Shown here: positions 8,255 through 17,674 of the stretch, piece by piece
Layout: every line of letters begins with the position of its first letter
How positions within the stretch are numbered: position 1 is the stretch's first letter
From: Marseilla massiliensis
GTDB taxonomy: Bacteria; Bacteroidota; Bacteroidia; Bacteroidales; Bacteroidaceae
Length of the DNA: 64,000 bases
Direction of reading: 5' to 3'
NCBI RefSeq assembly: GCF_016899955.1
Contig: NZ_JACJJL010000018.1
Span: forward strand, 23,544 to 87,543
Program-made: the position numbers and the translations under genes
Notes under the pieces: generated by a model
What the model saw: the letters and a program-made list of their open reading frames with translations, nothing else
What the model was told of the DNA's origin: nothing
Database searches by the model: none

Positions 8255-9712
8255 CTATTTTGTGGGTATGTTGTCAAGAATGTCAAGAAGGTGGTTCCAC
8301 ACCATCTCGACCGTGGGTATGTGCAGTCTCTCATCCGGCGTATGCACTCCGCGCAATGTCGGGCCAAACGACACCATGTCGAGATTGGGATACCTTTCGG
8401 AGAAAAGGCCGCACTCGAGTCCTGCGTGGATTCCGCGGACGATGGGCTCCTTGCCAAACAGTTTCTTGTACGAATCAACGGCAATGTCGGTCAGTTTGCT
8501 GTCTGGGTTCATCTTCCATGCCGGGTAACCGTCTGTCTGCTCCACCTTTGCGCCTGCCAATTCAAACAGGGCCTTGATGGTATTGCACTGGTTTTCAAGG
8601 TTGCTCATCACATTGCTGCGCTGCGAGGCAACAATCTTGATGCTCCCATTGTCGGTAATTATGCTGGCTATGTTGCTTGATGTCTCAACCATTCCGTTGA
8701 GCGCCTTGTCCTGGCATATTGCAAACACACCATTGTCTACGGCCTGTATTGCCCTGATGAACTTGCCCGAAACTTCCTGCGGCATTACGTCTGCGGCATC
8801 GGTGCTTTCCATGCCAAACTCCATGTCGGTGTCCGTCACGTGATATTCCTCTTGCACGTCGTGCGCAAAGATGTTCCAGTCTGCGCGTATGCTTTCCTTG
8901 GCATCGTTGGGAACAGCTATCACGAACGATCCGTCGCGCGGGATGGCGTTGTGCATCTTGCCTGAATTGAAGGCAGCCAACCTTATGTCATGGTTCTGCA
9001 TTTCCTTGTAAAGGAAGCGGCCCAGAATCTTGATTGCATTGGCGCGCTTTTTCTCTATGTCGTCACCCGAATGTCCGCCCTTGAGCCCTTTTATCCATCC
9101 TTTGATGAAGAAATAGCCGGCCGGTGCCTTCTCGGCTTTGAAATCAAACGTTGCTATTGTTGTACGTCCGCCTGCGCACGAAACGAATATCTGGCCTTCA
9201 TCCTCACTGTCAAGGTTTATCAGCATGTCCCCGTTCATGAAACCAGCCTCCATGCCACTTGCCCCGGTGAGCTGGGTTTCCTCGTCGCGAGTGAATACAC
9301 ACTCCAACGGCCCGTGCTTTATGTCGTCAGAATCGAGTATGGCCAATTCTATAGCCACTCCGATACCGTCGTCGGCGCCAAGTGTCGTGCCGTCGGCGGT
9401 AAGCCACTCGCCTTCAATGTGAGTCTGTATGGAGTCGTTGTCGAAGTCAAACTCTTTGTCAACCAGCTTGTCGCAAACCATGTCCATGTGGCTTTGCAGT
9501 ATCACGGTCTGCCTGTCCTCATATCCCGGAGTGGCGGGTTTCTTTATGAGCACATTGCCTACGCTGTCCACCTTTGTCTCAAGATTGTGGCTTAAGCCCC
9601 AGTTACGCAGATACTCAATCATCTTCTCTTCACGCTTCGAGGGGCGTGGTATCTCGCACACCCGAGCAAATTGCTCGAAGACGCAACTTGGTTTCAAGTC
9701 TCTTTTATCCAT
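8255..9712 (-). CDS. pepD: Aminoacyl-histidine dipeptidase PepD (M20 family)
   Basis: A 485-residue cytosolic di-zinc dipeptidase that splits Xaa-His dipeptides such as carnosine-type substrates. Metal and catalytic blocks are visible: LQSHMDMVC (His, Asp), TLGADDGIGVA (bridging Asp), FTRDEETQLTG (catalytic and metal Glu pair), LDSEDEG, and a late IHAGLECGLF block with the last His ligand. Length fits the family. I took the ATG at 9712 (MDKRDLKPS), which matches the usual N-terminus; an ATG 7 codons upstream at 9733 is possible. The downstream lipoprotein gene is 4 bases away. Confidence 0.93.
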   Translation of the reverse strand: MDKRDLKPSCVFEQFARVCEIPRPSKREEKMIEYLRNWGLSHNLETKVDSVGNVLIKKPATPGYEDRQTVILQSHMDMVCDKLVDKEFDFDNDSIQTHIEGEWLTADGTTLGADDGIGVAIELAILDSDDIKHGPLECVFTRDEETQLTGASGMEAGFMNGDMLINLDSEDEGQIFVSCAGGRTTIATFDFKAEKAPAGYFFIKGWIKGLKGGHSGDDIEKKRANAIKILGRFLYKEMQNHDIRLAAFNSGKMHNAIPRDGSFVIAVPNDAKESIRADWNIFAHDVQEEYHVTDTDMEFGMESTDAADVMPQEVSGKFIRAIQAVDNGVFAICQDKALNGMVETSSNIASIITDNGSIKIVASQRSNVMSNLENQCNTIKALFELAGAKVEQTDGYPAWKMNPDSKLTDIAVDSYKKLFGKEPIVRGIHAGLECGLFSERYPNLDMVSFGPTLRGVHTPDERLHIPTVEMVWNHLLDILDNIPTK

Positions 9713-9964
9713 GTTAATTCTTTTTTGAGGCATTCATGCCTGTAAATTGATTTATTTGTATTATCTTTGTAGCCGCAAAATTACAGAATTATGTTTGAAA
9801 ATATGTTATTTAGCACGTTAATAATTGCTATTAGCATTTTTCTTTCGTATGATGGTAAAATATGCGTGCTTCATGCTGAAAAGCTATGGCATTCGCCAGT
9901 GTAAGGCTGTTGCAGCGGAGCTCAGTGATTGTTAAGATAATTTAAAAGAACAAATATAAAGAAG

Positions 9965-10582
9965 ATGAAAAGAAACATTAGTATTCGTATTTCGTTGGCA
10001 TTGGCAGTTGCATCGTTCATGCTGACATCATGCAACAACTCCAGCCCCAAGATGGACGAGAAGCCAGTTCAGGACTCACCCGCGGCAACAACAGGCATGA
10101 GGATTGCCTATGTCGAGGTCGATTCGCTGATGTCGCAATACAAGTTCTGCAAGGAGTACACCGCCGTGCTGCAGAAAAAGAGCAATAACGCCCGTAACAC
10201 TATCACCCAGAAGGGAAAACAGCTGCAGGCTGCCGCTGCCAATTTCCAGCAGAAGCTGCAGAACAACGGATTTGCCAGCAGGGAGCAGGCTGCCAGTGTG
10301 CAAGCTGCAATACAGCGCCAGGACCAAGACCTGCAGGAGTTGCAGAGCCGCCTCGGAGCCGAGCTCGACGCTGAGACTGCCAAGTACAACAATGCGCTGC
10401 GCGACTCATTGCAGAACTTCCTGAAGGACTACAACAAGACCAAGAAGTATGACCTTATCATCTCGAAGGCCGGCGACAACATACTGCTTGCCGACAAGCG
10501 CCATGACATCACCAACGACGTCATAAACGGACTGAACAAGAGGTATAAATCGACGCTCAACGACAAGAGCAAGAAAAAGTAA
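9965..10582 (+). CDS. OmpH/Skp-like periplasmic chaperone, lipoprotein form
   Basis: A 205-residue protein with a lipobox (FMLTSC, Cys23) and the OmpH/Skp fold pattern: a short beta-strand MRIAYVEVDSLM, then a long Ala/Gln/Lys-rich helical hairpin predicted to be coiled coil (about residues 65-160), then a returning strand KYDLIISKAGDNILLAD. Skp-type proteins hold unfolded outer-membrane proteins in the periplasm. Here the molecule is predicted to be lipid-anchored, which is common for Bacteroidota paralogs. It stands alone with a terminator behind it. A TATCTTTG box at 9762-9769 is a candidate but distant promoter element. Confidence 0.85.
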   Translation: MKRNISIRISLALAVASFMLTSCNNSSPKMDEKPVQDSPAATTGMRIAYVEVDSLMSQYKFCKEYTAVLQKKSNNARNTITQKGKQLQAAAANFQQKLQNNGFASREQAASVQAAIQRQDQDLQELQSRLGAELDAETAKYNNALRDSLQNFLKDYNKTKKYDLIISKAGDNILLADKRHDITNDVINGLNKRYKSTLNDKSKKK

Positions 10583-10629
10583 AAGGGGCGCAGTGTCTTT
10601 AAAGACAGTTGTGTTTTTGATACTTAATC

Positions 10630-10679
10630 AATAATCCGTTTGGGCTTTTGCCATATTGCCCAAACGGATTATTATTTTT
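10630..10679 (+). terminator. Rho-independent terminator of the OmpH-like gene
   Basis: A perfect 16-base stem (10630-10645 with 10658-10673) with a 12-base loop is followed by a run of T residues, 47 bases after the stop codon. Confidence 0.88.
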
Positions 10680-11097
10680 TCCGAGGCATGTGCCATGCCA
10701 TGGCGCCCGCCGGCTTGCCCAATGCCATGTTCGGCCGCGTAGCGACGGGCGCTTCCCCGGGGCCGGTCCATCCACTTGGTACATTCGCCAACATCTGTCA
10801 GCTCAGCATGGCCGATGTCCAGTTTTAGTCACTCCATCAGTCCAGCCTCATGGCATCCGACTGTCGTCGGGAAGCACAAGGCAATGCTAAACCTCATGGC
10901 AGGGCAATCCGCTGCCGCTTGTGAATGTCGCTTGTTTTGCCATATAGGAATGAGTGACGTTCAACCCGCTGTTTGCCACACATCTTACCATAATATTGAT
11001 GCCGGCGGCTTTTATGGCAAACGCGCCCACATATCTTGAAGGCAGAGCCGTTTAATGCACAAAATGTCGCCGACATGGAAATCCGCCGGAACACCGC
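10680..11097. other. Intergenic stretch without a gene
   Basis: About 420 GC-rich bases with only short open frames on either strand that lack plausible starts or family resemblance. I see no RNA gene, no tandem repeat of the 22-base type and no promoter box of good quality. Confidence 0.5.
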
Positions 11098-11892
11098 TCA
11101 TGCGTTTCCATTGTTGTTTTTCCTTCCAAAATAATATTGTCCCTTGTGCCTTGTAGAGCGCCCGTAGCTTATGGCGTGGGCAGGGCAGTGATGGTAGCAG
11201 GCCATGCAGCAAGTGCAGTGTCCGTCGTTATGCCATACAGGCAGATTTCCGGCGCCACCAGATATGTTGCCTGTAGGGCAGGCCGCGGCGCAGCGTCCAC
11301 ACCTGATGCAGGCTGAGCTGTCCACCCGGAAAGGCCTGTCGGTTATCATCCTGCTGTTGAAATACCGCCCGATGACATTTGACAGCAGATATGGCACAGG
11401 GCCTTTCACTGTCGAACACACTCCCTTGTGGCGCTCCTTTATTGCCTGGGCTATTTCCACAATGGCACTGCCGGCGTCGGCTATTTTCTTCCGTTCCACG
11501 TCGGGACGGTCGGTGTTCATAAACGGCAGGCAAACATAAGTGTTTGGCATGGCCAGCGAAAACACACTGTCAGCCTGTATGCCAACCTTATGCAAGTCTG
11601 CTGCCAGCATCTCCATCGTGCGGCCTATATTGTCGCCGCACGTACACAACGCGAAGCAAAAGTGCCCCTTGGCATTGTCAAACTTGCACTTTGAAATAAA
11701 ATTGCGCACTATGGCCGGTGGCTGCCAACCGTGTACGGGAAAGCAGAAGCCAATGCGCTCTCCTTCGGCAAGTGCATACCTACAGTCGCCATCAGCCTCG
11801 CCGGCTATTGACAGCAGTCTTTCGCCCGTGATTTCGGCTATTTGCCGTGCGGCCCAACGGGTGTTGCCGGTTCCTGAAAAATAAAATATCAT
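11098..11892 (-). CDS. EFR1-type flavodoxin-ferredoxin fusion protein
   Basis: A 264-residue cytosolic redox protein. The N-terminus begins at once with a flavodoxin FMN-binding loop (IFYFSGTGNTRW, residues 2-13), and the C-terminus has two [4Fe-4S] motifs of the bacterial ferredoxin type: CIRCGRCAAACP and CTCCMACYHHCP. This layout is the EFR1 (ferredoxin-flavodoxin) family of anaerobes; the partner reaction is unknown. The frame is open 21 codons further upstream (to 11955) but the flavodoxin strand starts at the ATG at 11892, and a very good promoter ends just 4 bases before this ATG, so a leaderless message is likely. No operon partner is seen. Confidence 0.87.
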   Translation of the reverse strand: MIFYFSGTGNTRWAARQIAEITGERLLSIAGEADGDCRYALAEGERIGFCFPVHGWQPPAIVRNFISKCKFDNAKGHFCFALCTCGDNIGRTMEMLAADLHKVGIQADSVFSLAMPNTYVCLPFMNTDRPDVERKKIADAGSAIVEIAQAIKERHKGVCSTVKGPVPYLLSNVIGRYFNSRMITDRPFRVDSSACIRCGRCAAACPTGNISGGAGNLPVWHNDGHCTCCMACYHHCPAHAISYGRSTRHKGQYYFGRKNNNGNA

Positions 11893-11896
11893 GTTA

Positions 11897-11927
11897 CAAA
11901 GGTAACTCAAATGGCCGAGACGGCAAA
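11897..11927 (-). promoter_or_regulatory. Promoter abutting the flavodoxin-ferredoxin start
   Basis: On the minus strand TTTG (11924-11927), a 19-base spacer and TACCTTTG (11897-11904) form a full consensus promoter. Only TAAC separates the -7 box from the ATG at 11892, so transcription should begin at or within a base or two of the start codon. Confidence 0.75.
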
Positions 11928-12030
11928 ACTGCCGACAGCATTTTATTATATCCATGGTTAATATTCAGGCAAAACAGAAAACAGCCACCATGCCCTGTCA
12001 CCATAGGCGACTTTCGTGACCGGTATTACG

Positions 12031-12118
12031 GAATGTGCCATTCGGGATTGCGAAACAGGCTCTGCGACAATATGAAACGGCCCTTTTGGCATCGCAAAAC
12101 GGCCGATATATCTACAAG
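12031..12118 (+). repeat. 22-base degenerate tandem repeat, cluster A
   Basis: AAAC blocks begin at 12053, 12075 and 12097, exactly 22 bases apart. The units read AAACAGGCTCTGCGACAATA.., AAACGGCCCTTTTGGCATCG.. and AAACGGCCGATATATCTACA..; a weaker unit precedes at 12031. The cluster lies in a 668-base gap between the flavodoxin-ferredoxin gene and the glycosyl hydrolase gene. The rest of the gap (11928-12030 and 12119-12560) shows no gene; one possible reverse-orientation single unit is near 12292-12315. Confidence 0.7.
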
Positions 12119-12560
12119 AAATGGTGTTCCATTATAAACAGCTTGATAACAATATGTTATGCATATATACTTAAATTAAATCTCAACCTAAAGGCAAGCC
12201 ACTATAATTATGTTCCAATGCAAATGTCATTACCGCCAGGCGTTTATCCGGCCTTGCCCCAACCGGGCAGCAGCAATGCCAGAGCGCAGCCCGAATTGCC
12301 GTTTGCAAAGGCCGGGGCAATAATGACAATGGCACAACCGTAGCCCCACAGAGAAATTGAATACCGATAGGGCCATGTCCATGGTGCCTGCATTTCGTTA
12401 GCCATAAGGTGTGGTTGATTGCCTGCCCAGGCCGCTCTGTGGCAACGGTTATGTTGCCGCCCGGCGTGCCCTCTGCAATATTCTGGCATGAAGGCCGGCC
12501 ACATTGTGGAGTCATGCCAATGGGCAAAAAGGCCTGTGCCCACTTTAGTGTTGCCATCCG

Positions 12561-14339
12561 TCAGAGCCCCGAAGGCTTGACCACTCCTCCGAAATGCGGC
12601 CAGCGGCAGTCTTCATGCCCGCTTGTCAGCTTGTTGTCCGTGGTCATGCCCCTTTGCCTGCGTATTATGAAGTGACCCAGGCGGTGGGTAATGCCTTTTG
12701 AATTAAGTGACTTAAGCACATATACACCTTCAGGCAACGACGAAATGTCGGCCTTTGGGCCGTCGTAGGGGCGTGTGCAGAGAAGTCCTCCCTGTGGAGT
12801 CTCTATTGCCACAAACTCTGCGTCGAGCGTGTTGCCCTTGTCGGGCAGTGCCAACCAATTGCCGTCATTGCTCAGATAGGTAGACCGAACCATGGCCGGC
12901 ATGTTTGGCTTGGTGCATAGCGGAAGGCTTTCGTTGCCGAAGCGGTCGACTGCCGTCACAGCATAATTCACAAATGCGCCTTCGGCTGCCAGCGGAATCG
13001 TGGCGTTGCTGTCTCTGAGGTTTGCCGCCAGGATGTTTCTGGCGTCGGCAATGTCTACCGGGTAAGTCTCCGACGCATATATGTTATAGGTGAGATACGG
13101 CCCTGTCGACATGTCTTTTGCCCCGCCCCACGAGAGCCGGTCGGAATCGGCCATTCTCTTTACCGACAGACGGGTGGGGCCTTTCGGGCGCGCGTCCGAC
13201 AGCCATGTCATCGGCGGCACGAGGGCTGGGTAGCGGTCTATGTCGTCTTTGGCAAAGTCGAACACCCCCTTCGTGTTGTCGGTGAAAAACTTGCTGCGGA
13301 AATATGCGTGCCCAAGTCCATTGCTGCGGAGCACGTTCATCTCTCTCTTAATCACTTCTATGTCCCAATCTTTTTCTTTATTCGAAAGGAAGTAAATGCC
13401 TAACCCTGCGGAGATTATTCGTCCGTTGCTATTTTCTTTCCAGTCGAGTGCAAAAGGATAGAACTGATTTCCCCGGAAATAAAGCATAGGAAAGAGAGCG
13501 TCCATGATGCCCTCGCGAAGCCAGCTTTGTGCGTCTTGATACACCTTCGCGTAGGCATTCCACCCATAGCTGTCATATAGCGCCAGGTCGCTGTACTTGC
13601 CTATGGGCGAACAACTCACCTTCACCCAAGGCTTTTCGGTTTTCACTGTGTTGTATACCTGTCTTACAATGCGGGTGATGTTGCTGCGGCCGATGTGGCC
13701 TTCTGGCCTCGGTTTCCAGTTTTCCGGGTAGCGTATGTAGTCGAGGTGTATGCCGTCGACATCATAGTTTGTCGTAATCTCGCGGCATATCTGTGCCAGG
13801 TATTCGGCGGTGGCCGGCTTGCCCGGGTCAAGATAGCCCTCGTCGCCAATCCTATGCACAAGCCCCGGGTGCCGCCTTCTGATTTTCTGGCAGCCCATCC
13901 CGTTCCACTTGCCTATGGGTATGGTAACCACCCAGGCATGGAGCTCTATGCCCCGCTTGTGGCATTCGTCTATGGCAAACTGCAAAGCGTCGTATCCGGG
14001 CGACAGTCCGGGTTGGCCCGACAGGCATCCGTCCCACGGTTCCATGGCCGACGGATAAATCATGGTGCCGCGGATTCGGGTCTGAAACAGCACCGTGTTG
14101 ACATTGGCTTCTTTCAGACGGTCGAGTATTTCGCATAATTCGCGCTTTTGCAAGGCGGCAGCCGCTGGTGTGCGGGCGTAGGTGTGCGGCCAGTCGAGCC
14201 CTCCGATTGTTGTCAGCCAAACGGCCCTGACCTCATGCTTGGGTGAACGCGAGTTCATGGTTGAACCGGTAGCCGGGCACACTATCAGCAGAAACACTAC
14301 GGCCGCGATGCAGGGTATTGTTAGTTTGAAAAGTCGCAT
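12561..14339 (-). CDS. Family 10-like glycosyl hydrolase (DUF187/GHL10)
   Basis: A 592-residue secreted or periplasmic protein: signal segment at residues 1-25 (IPCIAAVVFLLIVCPATG), then the DUF187/GHL10 TIM-barrel starting at EVRAVWLTTIGGLDWP, with NVNTVLFQTR, ELHAWVV and VDGIHLDYIRYP blocks; the last contains the likely catalytic-face Asp. The C-terminal third is Fn3-like (RLSWGGAKDM...YNIYASE) followed by a tail. Family members act on cell-wall or other polysaccharides, but substrate is not established. It has its own promoter. Confidence 0.88.
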   Translation of the reverse strand: MRLFKLTIPCIAAVVFLLIVCPATGSTMNSRSPKHEVRAVWLTTIGGLDWPHTYARTPAAAALQKRELCEILDRLKEANVNTVLFQTRIRGTMIYPSAMEPWDGCLSGQPGLSPGYDALQFAIDECHKRGIELHAWVVTIPIGKWNGMGCQKIRRRHPGLVHRIGDEGYLDPGKPATAEYLAQICREITTNYDVDGIHLDYIRYPENWKPRPEGHIGRSNITRIVRQVYNTVKTEKPWVKVSCSPIGKYSDLALYDSYGWNAYAKVYQDAQSWLREGIMDALFPMLYFRGNQFYPFALDWKENSNGRIISAGLGIYFLSNKEKDWDIEVIKREMNVLRSNGLGHAYFRSKFFTDNTKGVFDFAKDDIDRYPALVPPMTWLSDARPKGPTRLSVKRMADSDRLSWGGAKDMSTGPYLTYNIYASETYPVDIADARNILAANLRDSNATIPLAAEGAFVNYAVTAVDRFGNESLPLCTKPNMPAMVRSTYLSNDGNWLALPDKGNTLDAEFVAIETPQGGLLCTRPYDGPKADISSLPEGVYVLKSLNSKGITHRLGHFIIRRQRGMTTDNKLTSGHEDCRWPHFGGVVKPSGL

Positions 14340-14358
14340 AATTATGATTATTTAGTTG

Positions 14359-14389
14359 CAAAGTTATGATTATTTTTTCATTTCTCAAA
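14359..14389 (-). promoter_or_regulatory. Promoter of the GHL10 gene
   Basis: On the minus strand TTTG (14386-14389), a 19-base spacer and TAACTTTG (14359-14366): an exact consensus pair, about 20 bases before the ATG. Confidence 0.8.
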
Positions 14390-14562
14390 TTAAATGGTTA
14401 TTTTTGCACTATCATTCGGCACAGTTAGGCGAATAGTGACAACAGCGACGCCGGCATAGCCCAAAATCGGAGGGTCTGCGGCATACATGTCAACAACTGC
14501 TTGTCACGTCACGGCAGGCCGGTGGCTATAAAATAGTGAACAAACCAATAATGCATAAACTT

Positions 14563-15045
14563 ATGAGAAAGAAAACTTTCCTATTGCTCATGGCCATGAT
14601 GGTGTCACTTGCCGGCAAGGCTCAGTTTGAGTCGGGCAAGAAATATATAGGTGCTTCGCTGTCAAGCCTTGACCTTAGTTACAACGGTATGAACAAAGGC
14701 AGCTTCGGCGTAGAGGCAAAGGGCGGATACATGTTTGAAGACAACTGGATGGCAACGGCACAGATTGGATATTCCAAGAAGCATGAAATACCATCGACAT
14801 TCACCGCGGCAGTAGGTGCAAGGTACTATATAGTGCAAAACGGGCTGTATCTCGGGGCCTCGATGAGCTACATGCACGCCGGCGACTCTTACGACGACTT
14901 CCTGCCGGGAGTGCAACTCGGCTATGCTTTCTTCCTCAGCCGCACCGTCACCATCGAACCGGAGATTTACTACAACCAGTCGTTCAAAAACCACAGCGAC
15001 TACAGTACTATAGGCCTGAGGGTTGGCTTCGGAATATACTTATGA
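14563..15045 (+). CDS. Small outer-membrane beta-barrel protein
   Basis: A 160-residue protein with a signal peptide (MRKKTFLLLMAMMVSLAGKA, cleavage before Gln) and then alternating amphipathic strands, many Tyr/Gly turns, and a C-terminal strand ending in an aromatic-hydrophobic pattern (GLRVGFGIYL). This is the look of an 8-stranded OmpX/OmpA-like barrel. Possible starts are GTG 14536, ATG 14551 and ATG 14563; I chose the last because the signal peptide begins there. The function is not readable; such barrels are often adhesin- or stress-related. Confidence 0.78.
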   Translation: MRKKTFLLLMAMMVSLAGKAQFESGKKYIGASLSSLDLSYNGMNKGSFGVEAKGGYMFEDNWMATAQIGYSKKHEIPSTFTAAVGARYYIVQNGLYLGASMSYMHAGDSYDDFLPGVQLGYAFFLSRTVTIEPEIYYNQSFKNHSDYSTIGLRVGFGIYL

Positions 15046-15124
15046 CGTAAAAGGCCATCTGGCGGTGCTTATCAATGACAAGAAAACACCCTCAATTGGG
15101 TTTTAGAGTATAAAGAATAGAAAT

Positions 15125-15973
15125 ATGCTAAGCGTTAACGAATTAGAAGACAGGCTGATAGACCTGGCCTTCGCCGAGGACATTGGCGATGGTGACCATA
15201 CAACACTGTGTTGCATACCCGAAGAGGCAATGGGCCGTTCAAAGCTCCTTATCAAGGAAGACGGCATACTGGCCGGTGTAGAGGTGGCAAAAGAGGTGTT
15301 CAGGCGGTTCGACCCCGACATGAAGGTCGAGGTGCTCATGGGCGACGGCTCTACGGTACACAAAGGTGACGTGGCCATGGTGGTAAGCGGCAGGGTGCGC
15401 TCATTGTTGCAAACCGAGCGCCTGATGCTCAACATCATGCAGCGCATGAGCGGCATAGCCACGATGACCCACAAGTATGTTGAGAAACTGGAAGGCACGC
15501 ACACGCGTGTGCTCGATACGCGTAAGACCACTCCCGGCATGAGGATGCTTGAAAAGCAGGCCGTGAAAATAGGCGGAGGATGCAACCACCGCATTGGCCT
15601 GTTCGACATGATATTGCTCAAAGACAACCATGTTGACTTTGCAGGCGGCATTGAAAACGCCATCGACCGATGCCACAAATACCTGAAGGAGAAAGGGCTC
15701 GACTTGAAAATAGAGATTGAAGTGAGAAACTTCGATGAGCTTTCAAGGGTGCTTTCGCACGGCGGGGTAGACCGCATAATGCTCGACAACTTCACTGTTG
15801 AAGACACGAAGAAAGCCGTCGACATGATTGGCGGTAAGTATGAAACAGAGTCAAGCGGCGGCATAACATTCGACACCATACGCCAATATGCCGAGTGTGG
15901 CGTCGACTTTGTGTCGGTAGGGGCATTGACCCACTCTGTGAAAGGGCTCGACATGAGCTTCAAGGCATGCTGA
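15125..15973 (+). CDS. nadC: Nicotinate-nucleotide pyrophosphorylase (carboxylating)
   Basis: A 282-residue quinolinate phosphoribosyltransferase, converting quinolinate and PRPP to nicotinate mononucleotide in de novo NAD synthesis. Clear blocks are EDIGDGDHTT, NIMQRMSGIAT, LDTRKTTPGMR, KIGGGCNHRIGL (Arg/Lys/His quinolinate contacts), LLKDNH and the C-terminal IMLDNF and SSGGI phosphate-binding elements. The stop overlaps the start of the M23 peptidase gene by 7 bases, so the two are co-transcribed. nadA/nadB are not in the window. Confidence 0.95.
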   Translation: MLSVNELEDRLIDLAFAEDIGDGDHTTLCCIPEEAMGRSKLLIKEDGILAGVEVAKEVFRRFDPDMKVEVLMGDGSTVHKGDVAMVVSGRVRSLLQTERLMLNIMQRMSGIATMTHKYVEKLEGTHTRVLDTRKTTPGMRMLEKQAVKIGGGCNHRIGLFDMILLKDNHVDFAGGIENAIDRCHKYLKEKGLDLKIEIEVRNFDELSRVLSHGGVDRIMLDNFTVEDTKKAVDMIGGKYETESSGGITFDTIRQYAECGVDFVSVGALTHSVKGLDMSFKAC

Positions 15974-17613
15974 GCGCAATAGCAGGATTGTTATTGGCGA
16001 TACGCGTCACCTACGCTTCGCCTGTAGGCTATGACGTCACCCTGGCTGGCAACTTCGGCGAACCACGGCTCAACCACTTCCATTGCGGCATAGACGTAAA
16101 GACCGATGGGGTGGAAGGCAAACGGCTCATGGCTGTGGCAGACGGATATGTCAGCAGGATAACTGTTGGTCTGTCAGGTTTTGGAAATGCATTGTACATC
16201 ACCCACCCAGATGGCAATACCAGTGTGTATTGCCATCTGAAATCTTTCACCCCCGCAATTACCAGGTTGCTTCGCAAATGGCAGTATGCGCATAAGTCTT
16301 ATGTGGCCGACGTGCGCCTGGGGCCGCTGGCATGTCCGGTGGCCCGCGGTCAGTTTGTGGCAGTGAGCGGAAACACGGGCGCAAGCGAAGCACCACACCT
16401 GCATCTTGAGATGCACGACACACGCACGGGGCGGCTGCGTGACCCGCTTGACGTTCTGGGCAGCTGCGTGGCCGACGGCATGGCGCCAATGGCCCATGCA
16501 TTCATGGCTTATCCCGTGGCGGGCGAAGGCATCTTTGAGGGAGGGGTGGCCAAGCGTTCGTTTGGCTTCGGTTCACACAAGCTGGCCCGAAGGTTTACTG
16601 CATGGGGCAAGGTGGGCTTTGGAATATGGGCCAACGATTACACGGAGGCCACATACAACAGGTACGGAGTGAGGGAAACTGTGCTGAGGGTAGACGGCAG
16701 GGAGGTGTTCAGGAGTTGCGTTGACGGTATACCGCCATTTGCAAACCGCCGCATAAACTATTGGGGCGACTATGAGCATTACCTGCGCTACGGGGTTTGG
16801 TACATGAAATCGTTCCGTACCCAGGGCAATACATTGCCGTTTATCACTACCGACAGCAACGGCGGCATTGTCGATTTCAACGAAGAGCGAGACTATACGG
16901 TAGAGTATTCTCTTACCGACTATTATGGCAACACCTCTGTCTATAGCTTTGTGGTGAGCGGCGTCAAAACGCAGTTGGGTCACAAGAAAGAGCCAGCCAA
17001 CGGAAAGACAATGAAACATAATGAAATTTCAACATACTCATATCCCGGCGTTTGGCTCGTAATACCTAAAGGGATACTCGATGGCGACATAATGCTCCGT
17101 CCGATAGAGATAAAGAGGGAAGATCCCAACATGTCAATGTATTCTTTTTATGACAGTGCTTGCCCGCTTGCGTCGTGGGCAGAGTTGGGGCTGGCCGTGC
17201 GGGCGAGAGGCATAGACCCAAGCAAGCTGTATGTCAGGAGCGGCGACGGCCGGTATTTCGGAGGCACATACAAGAATGGCTGGGTGACCGCACGCATACG
17301 CGAGCTCGGGGTTGCCTACGGACTTGCTTATGACGACCGCCCGCCTACGGTGGTCAAGGTTGGGCGCAATGGCTGGGACGACAACGACAGGCTGCAGTTT
17401 AACGTAACCGACGGAGAAAGCGGAGTGAAATCCGTGAAAGGCTACATCGACAATGAGTTCATTCTGTTTGAGCATGTCGACAAGAGCAGCCGATACGTAT
17501 GTTCGCTGACAGATACTCCAGTGAAAAAGGCTGGGCGTTTGCGCACATTGACGTTTGTTGTCACCGACAACAGAAACAACAAGACTGTAGTCAGAGACGC
17601 ACTGGTGTATTAA
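15967..17613 (+). CDS. M23 family metallopeptidase (murein endopeptidase-like)
   Basis: A 548-residue exported protein with a short signal peptide (MLSAIAGLLLAIRVTYA). The LytM/M23 zinc site is complete: His39 and Asp43 in HCGID, and the later HLHLE block (HxH). The domain covers about residues 20-170; the remaining 380 residues are beta-rich with no motif I recognise, perhaps Ig-like. M23 enzymes cut peptidoglycan cross-bridges. The frame is open from 15895, but the ATG at 15967 overlaps the nadC stop (ATGCTGA) and gives the signal peptide, so I chose it. Confidence 0.88.
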   Translation: MLSAIAGLLLAIRVTYASPVGYDVTLAGNFGEPRLNHFHCGIDVKTDGVEGKRLMAVADGYVSRITVGLSGFGNALYITHPDGNTSVYCHLKSFTPAITRLLRKWQYAHKSYVADVRLGPLACPVARGQFVAVSGNTGASEAPHLHLEMHDTRTGRLRDPLDVLGSCVADGMAPMAHAFMAYPVAGEGIFEGGVAKRSFGFGSHKLARRFTAWGKVGFGIWANDYTEATYNRYGVRETVLRVDGREVFRSCVDGIPPFANRRINYWGDYEHYLRYGVWYMKSFRTQGNTLPFITTDSNGGIVDFNEERDYTVEYSLTDYYGNTSVYSFVVSGVKTQLGHKKEPANGKTMKHNEISTYSYPGVWLVIPKGILDGDIMLRPIEIKREDPNMSMYSFYDSACPLASWAELGLAVRARGIDPSKLYVRSGDGRYFGGTYKNGWVTARIRELGVAYGLAYDDRPPTVVKVGRNGWDDNDRLQFNVTDGESGVKSVKGYIDNEFILFEHVDKSSRYVCSLTDTPVKKAGRLRTLTFVVTDNRNNKTVVRDALVY

Positions 17614-17674
17614 ACTTTGCGTCTGGTACTTCATGATTCACCATAACCTGTAATTAACATAAACAAAACAATCA

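Noticed and set aside
15103..15963. 286-codon open frame on the minus strand over nadC
   Set aside because: Serine-rich shadow of nadC with no start context or family resemblance.
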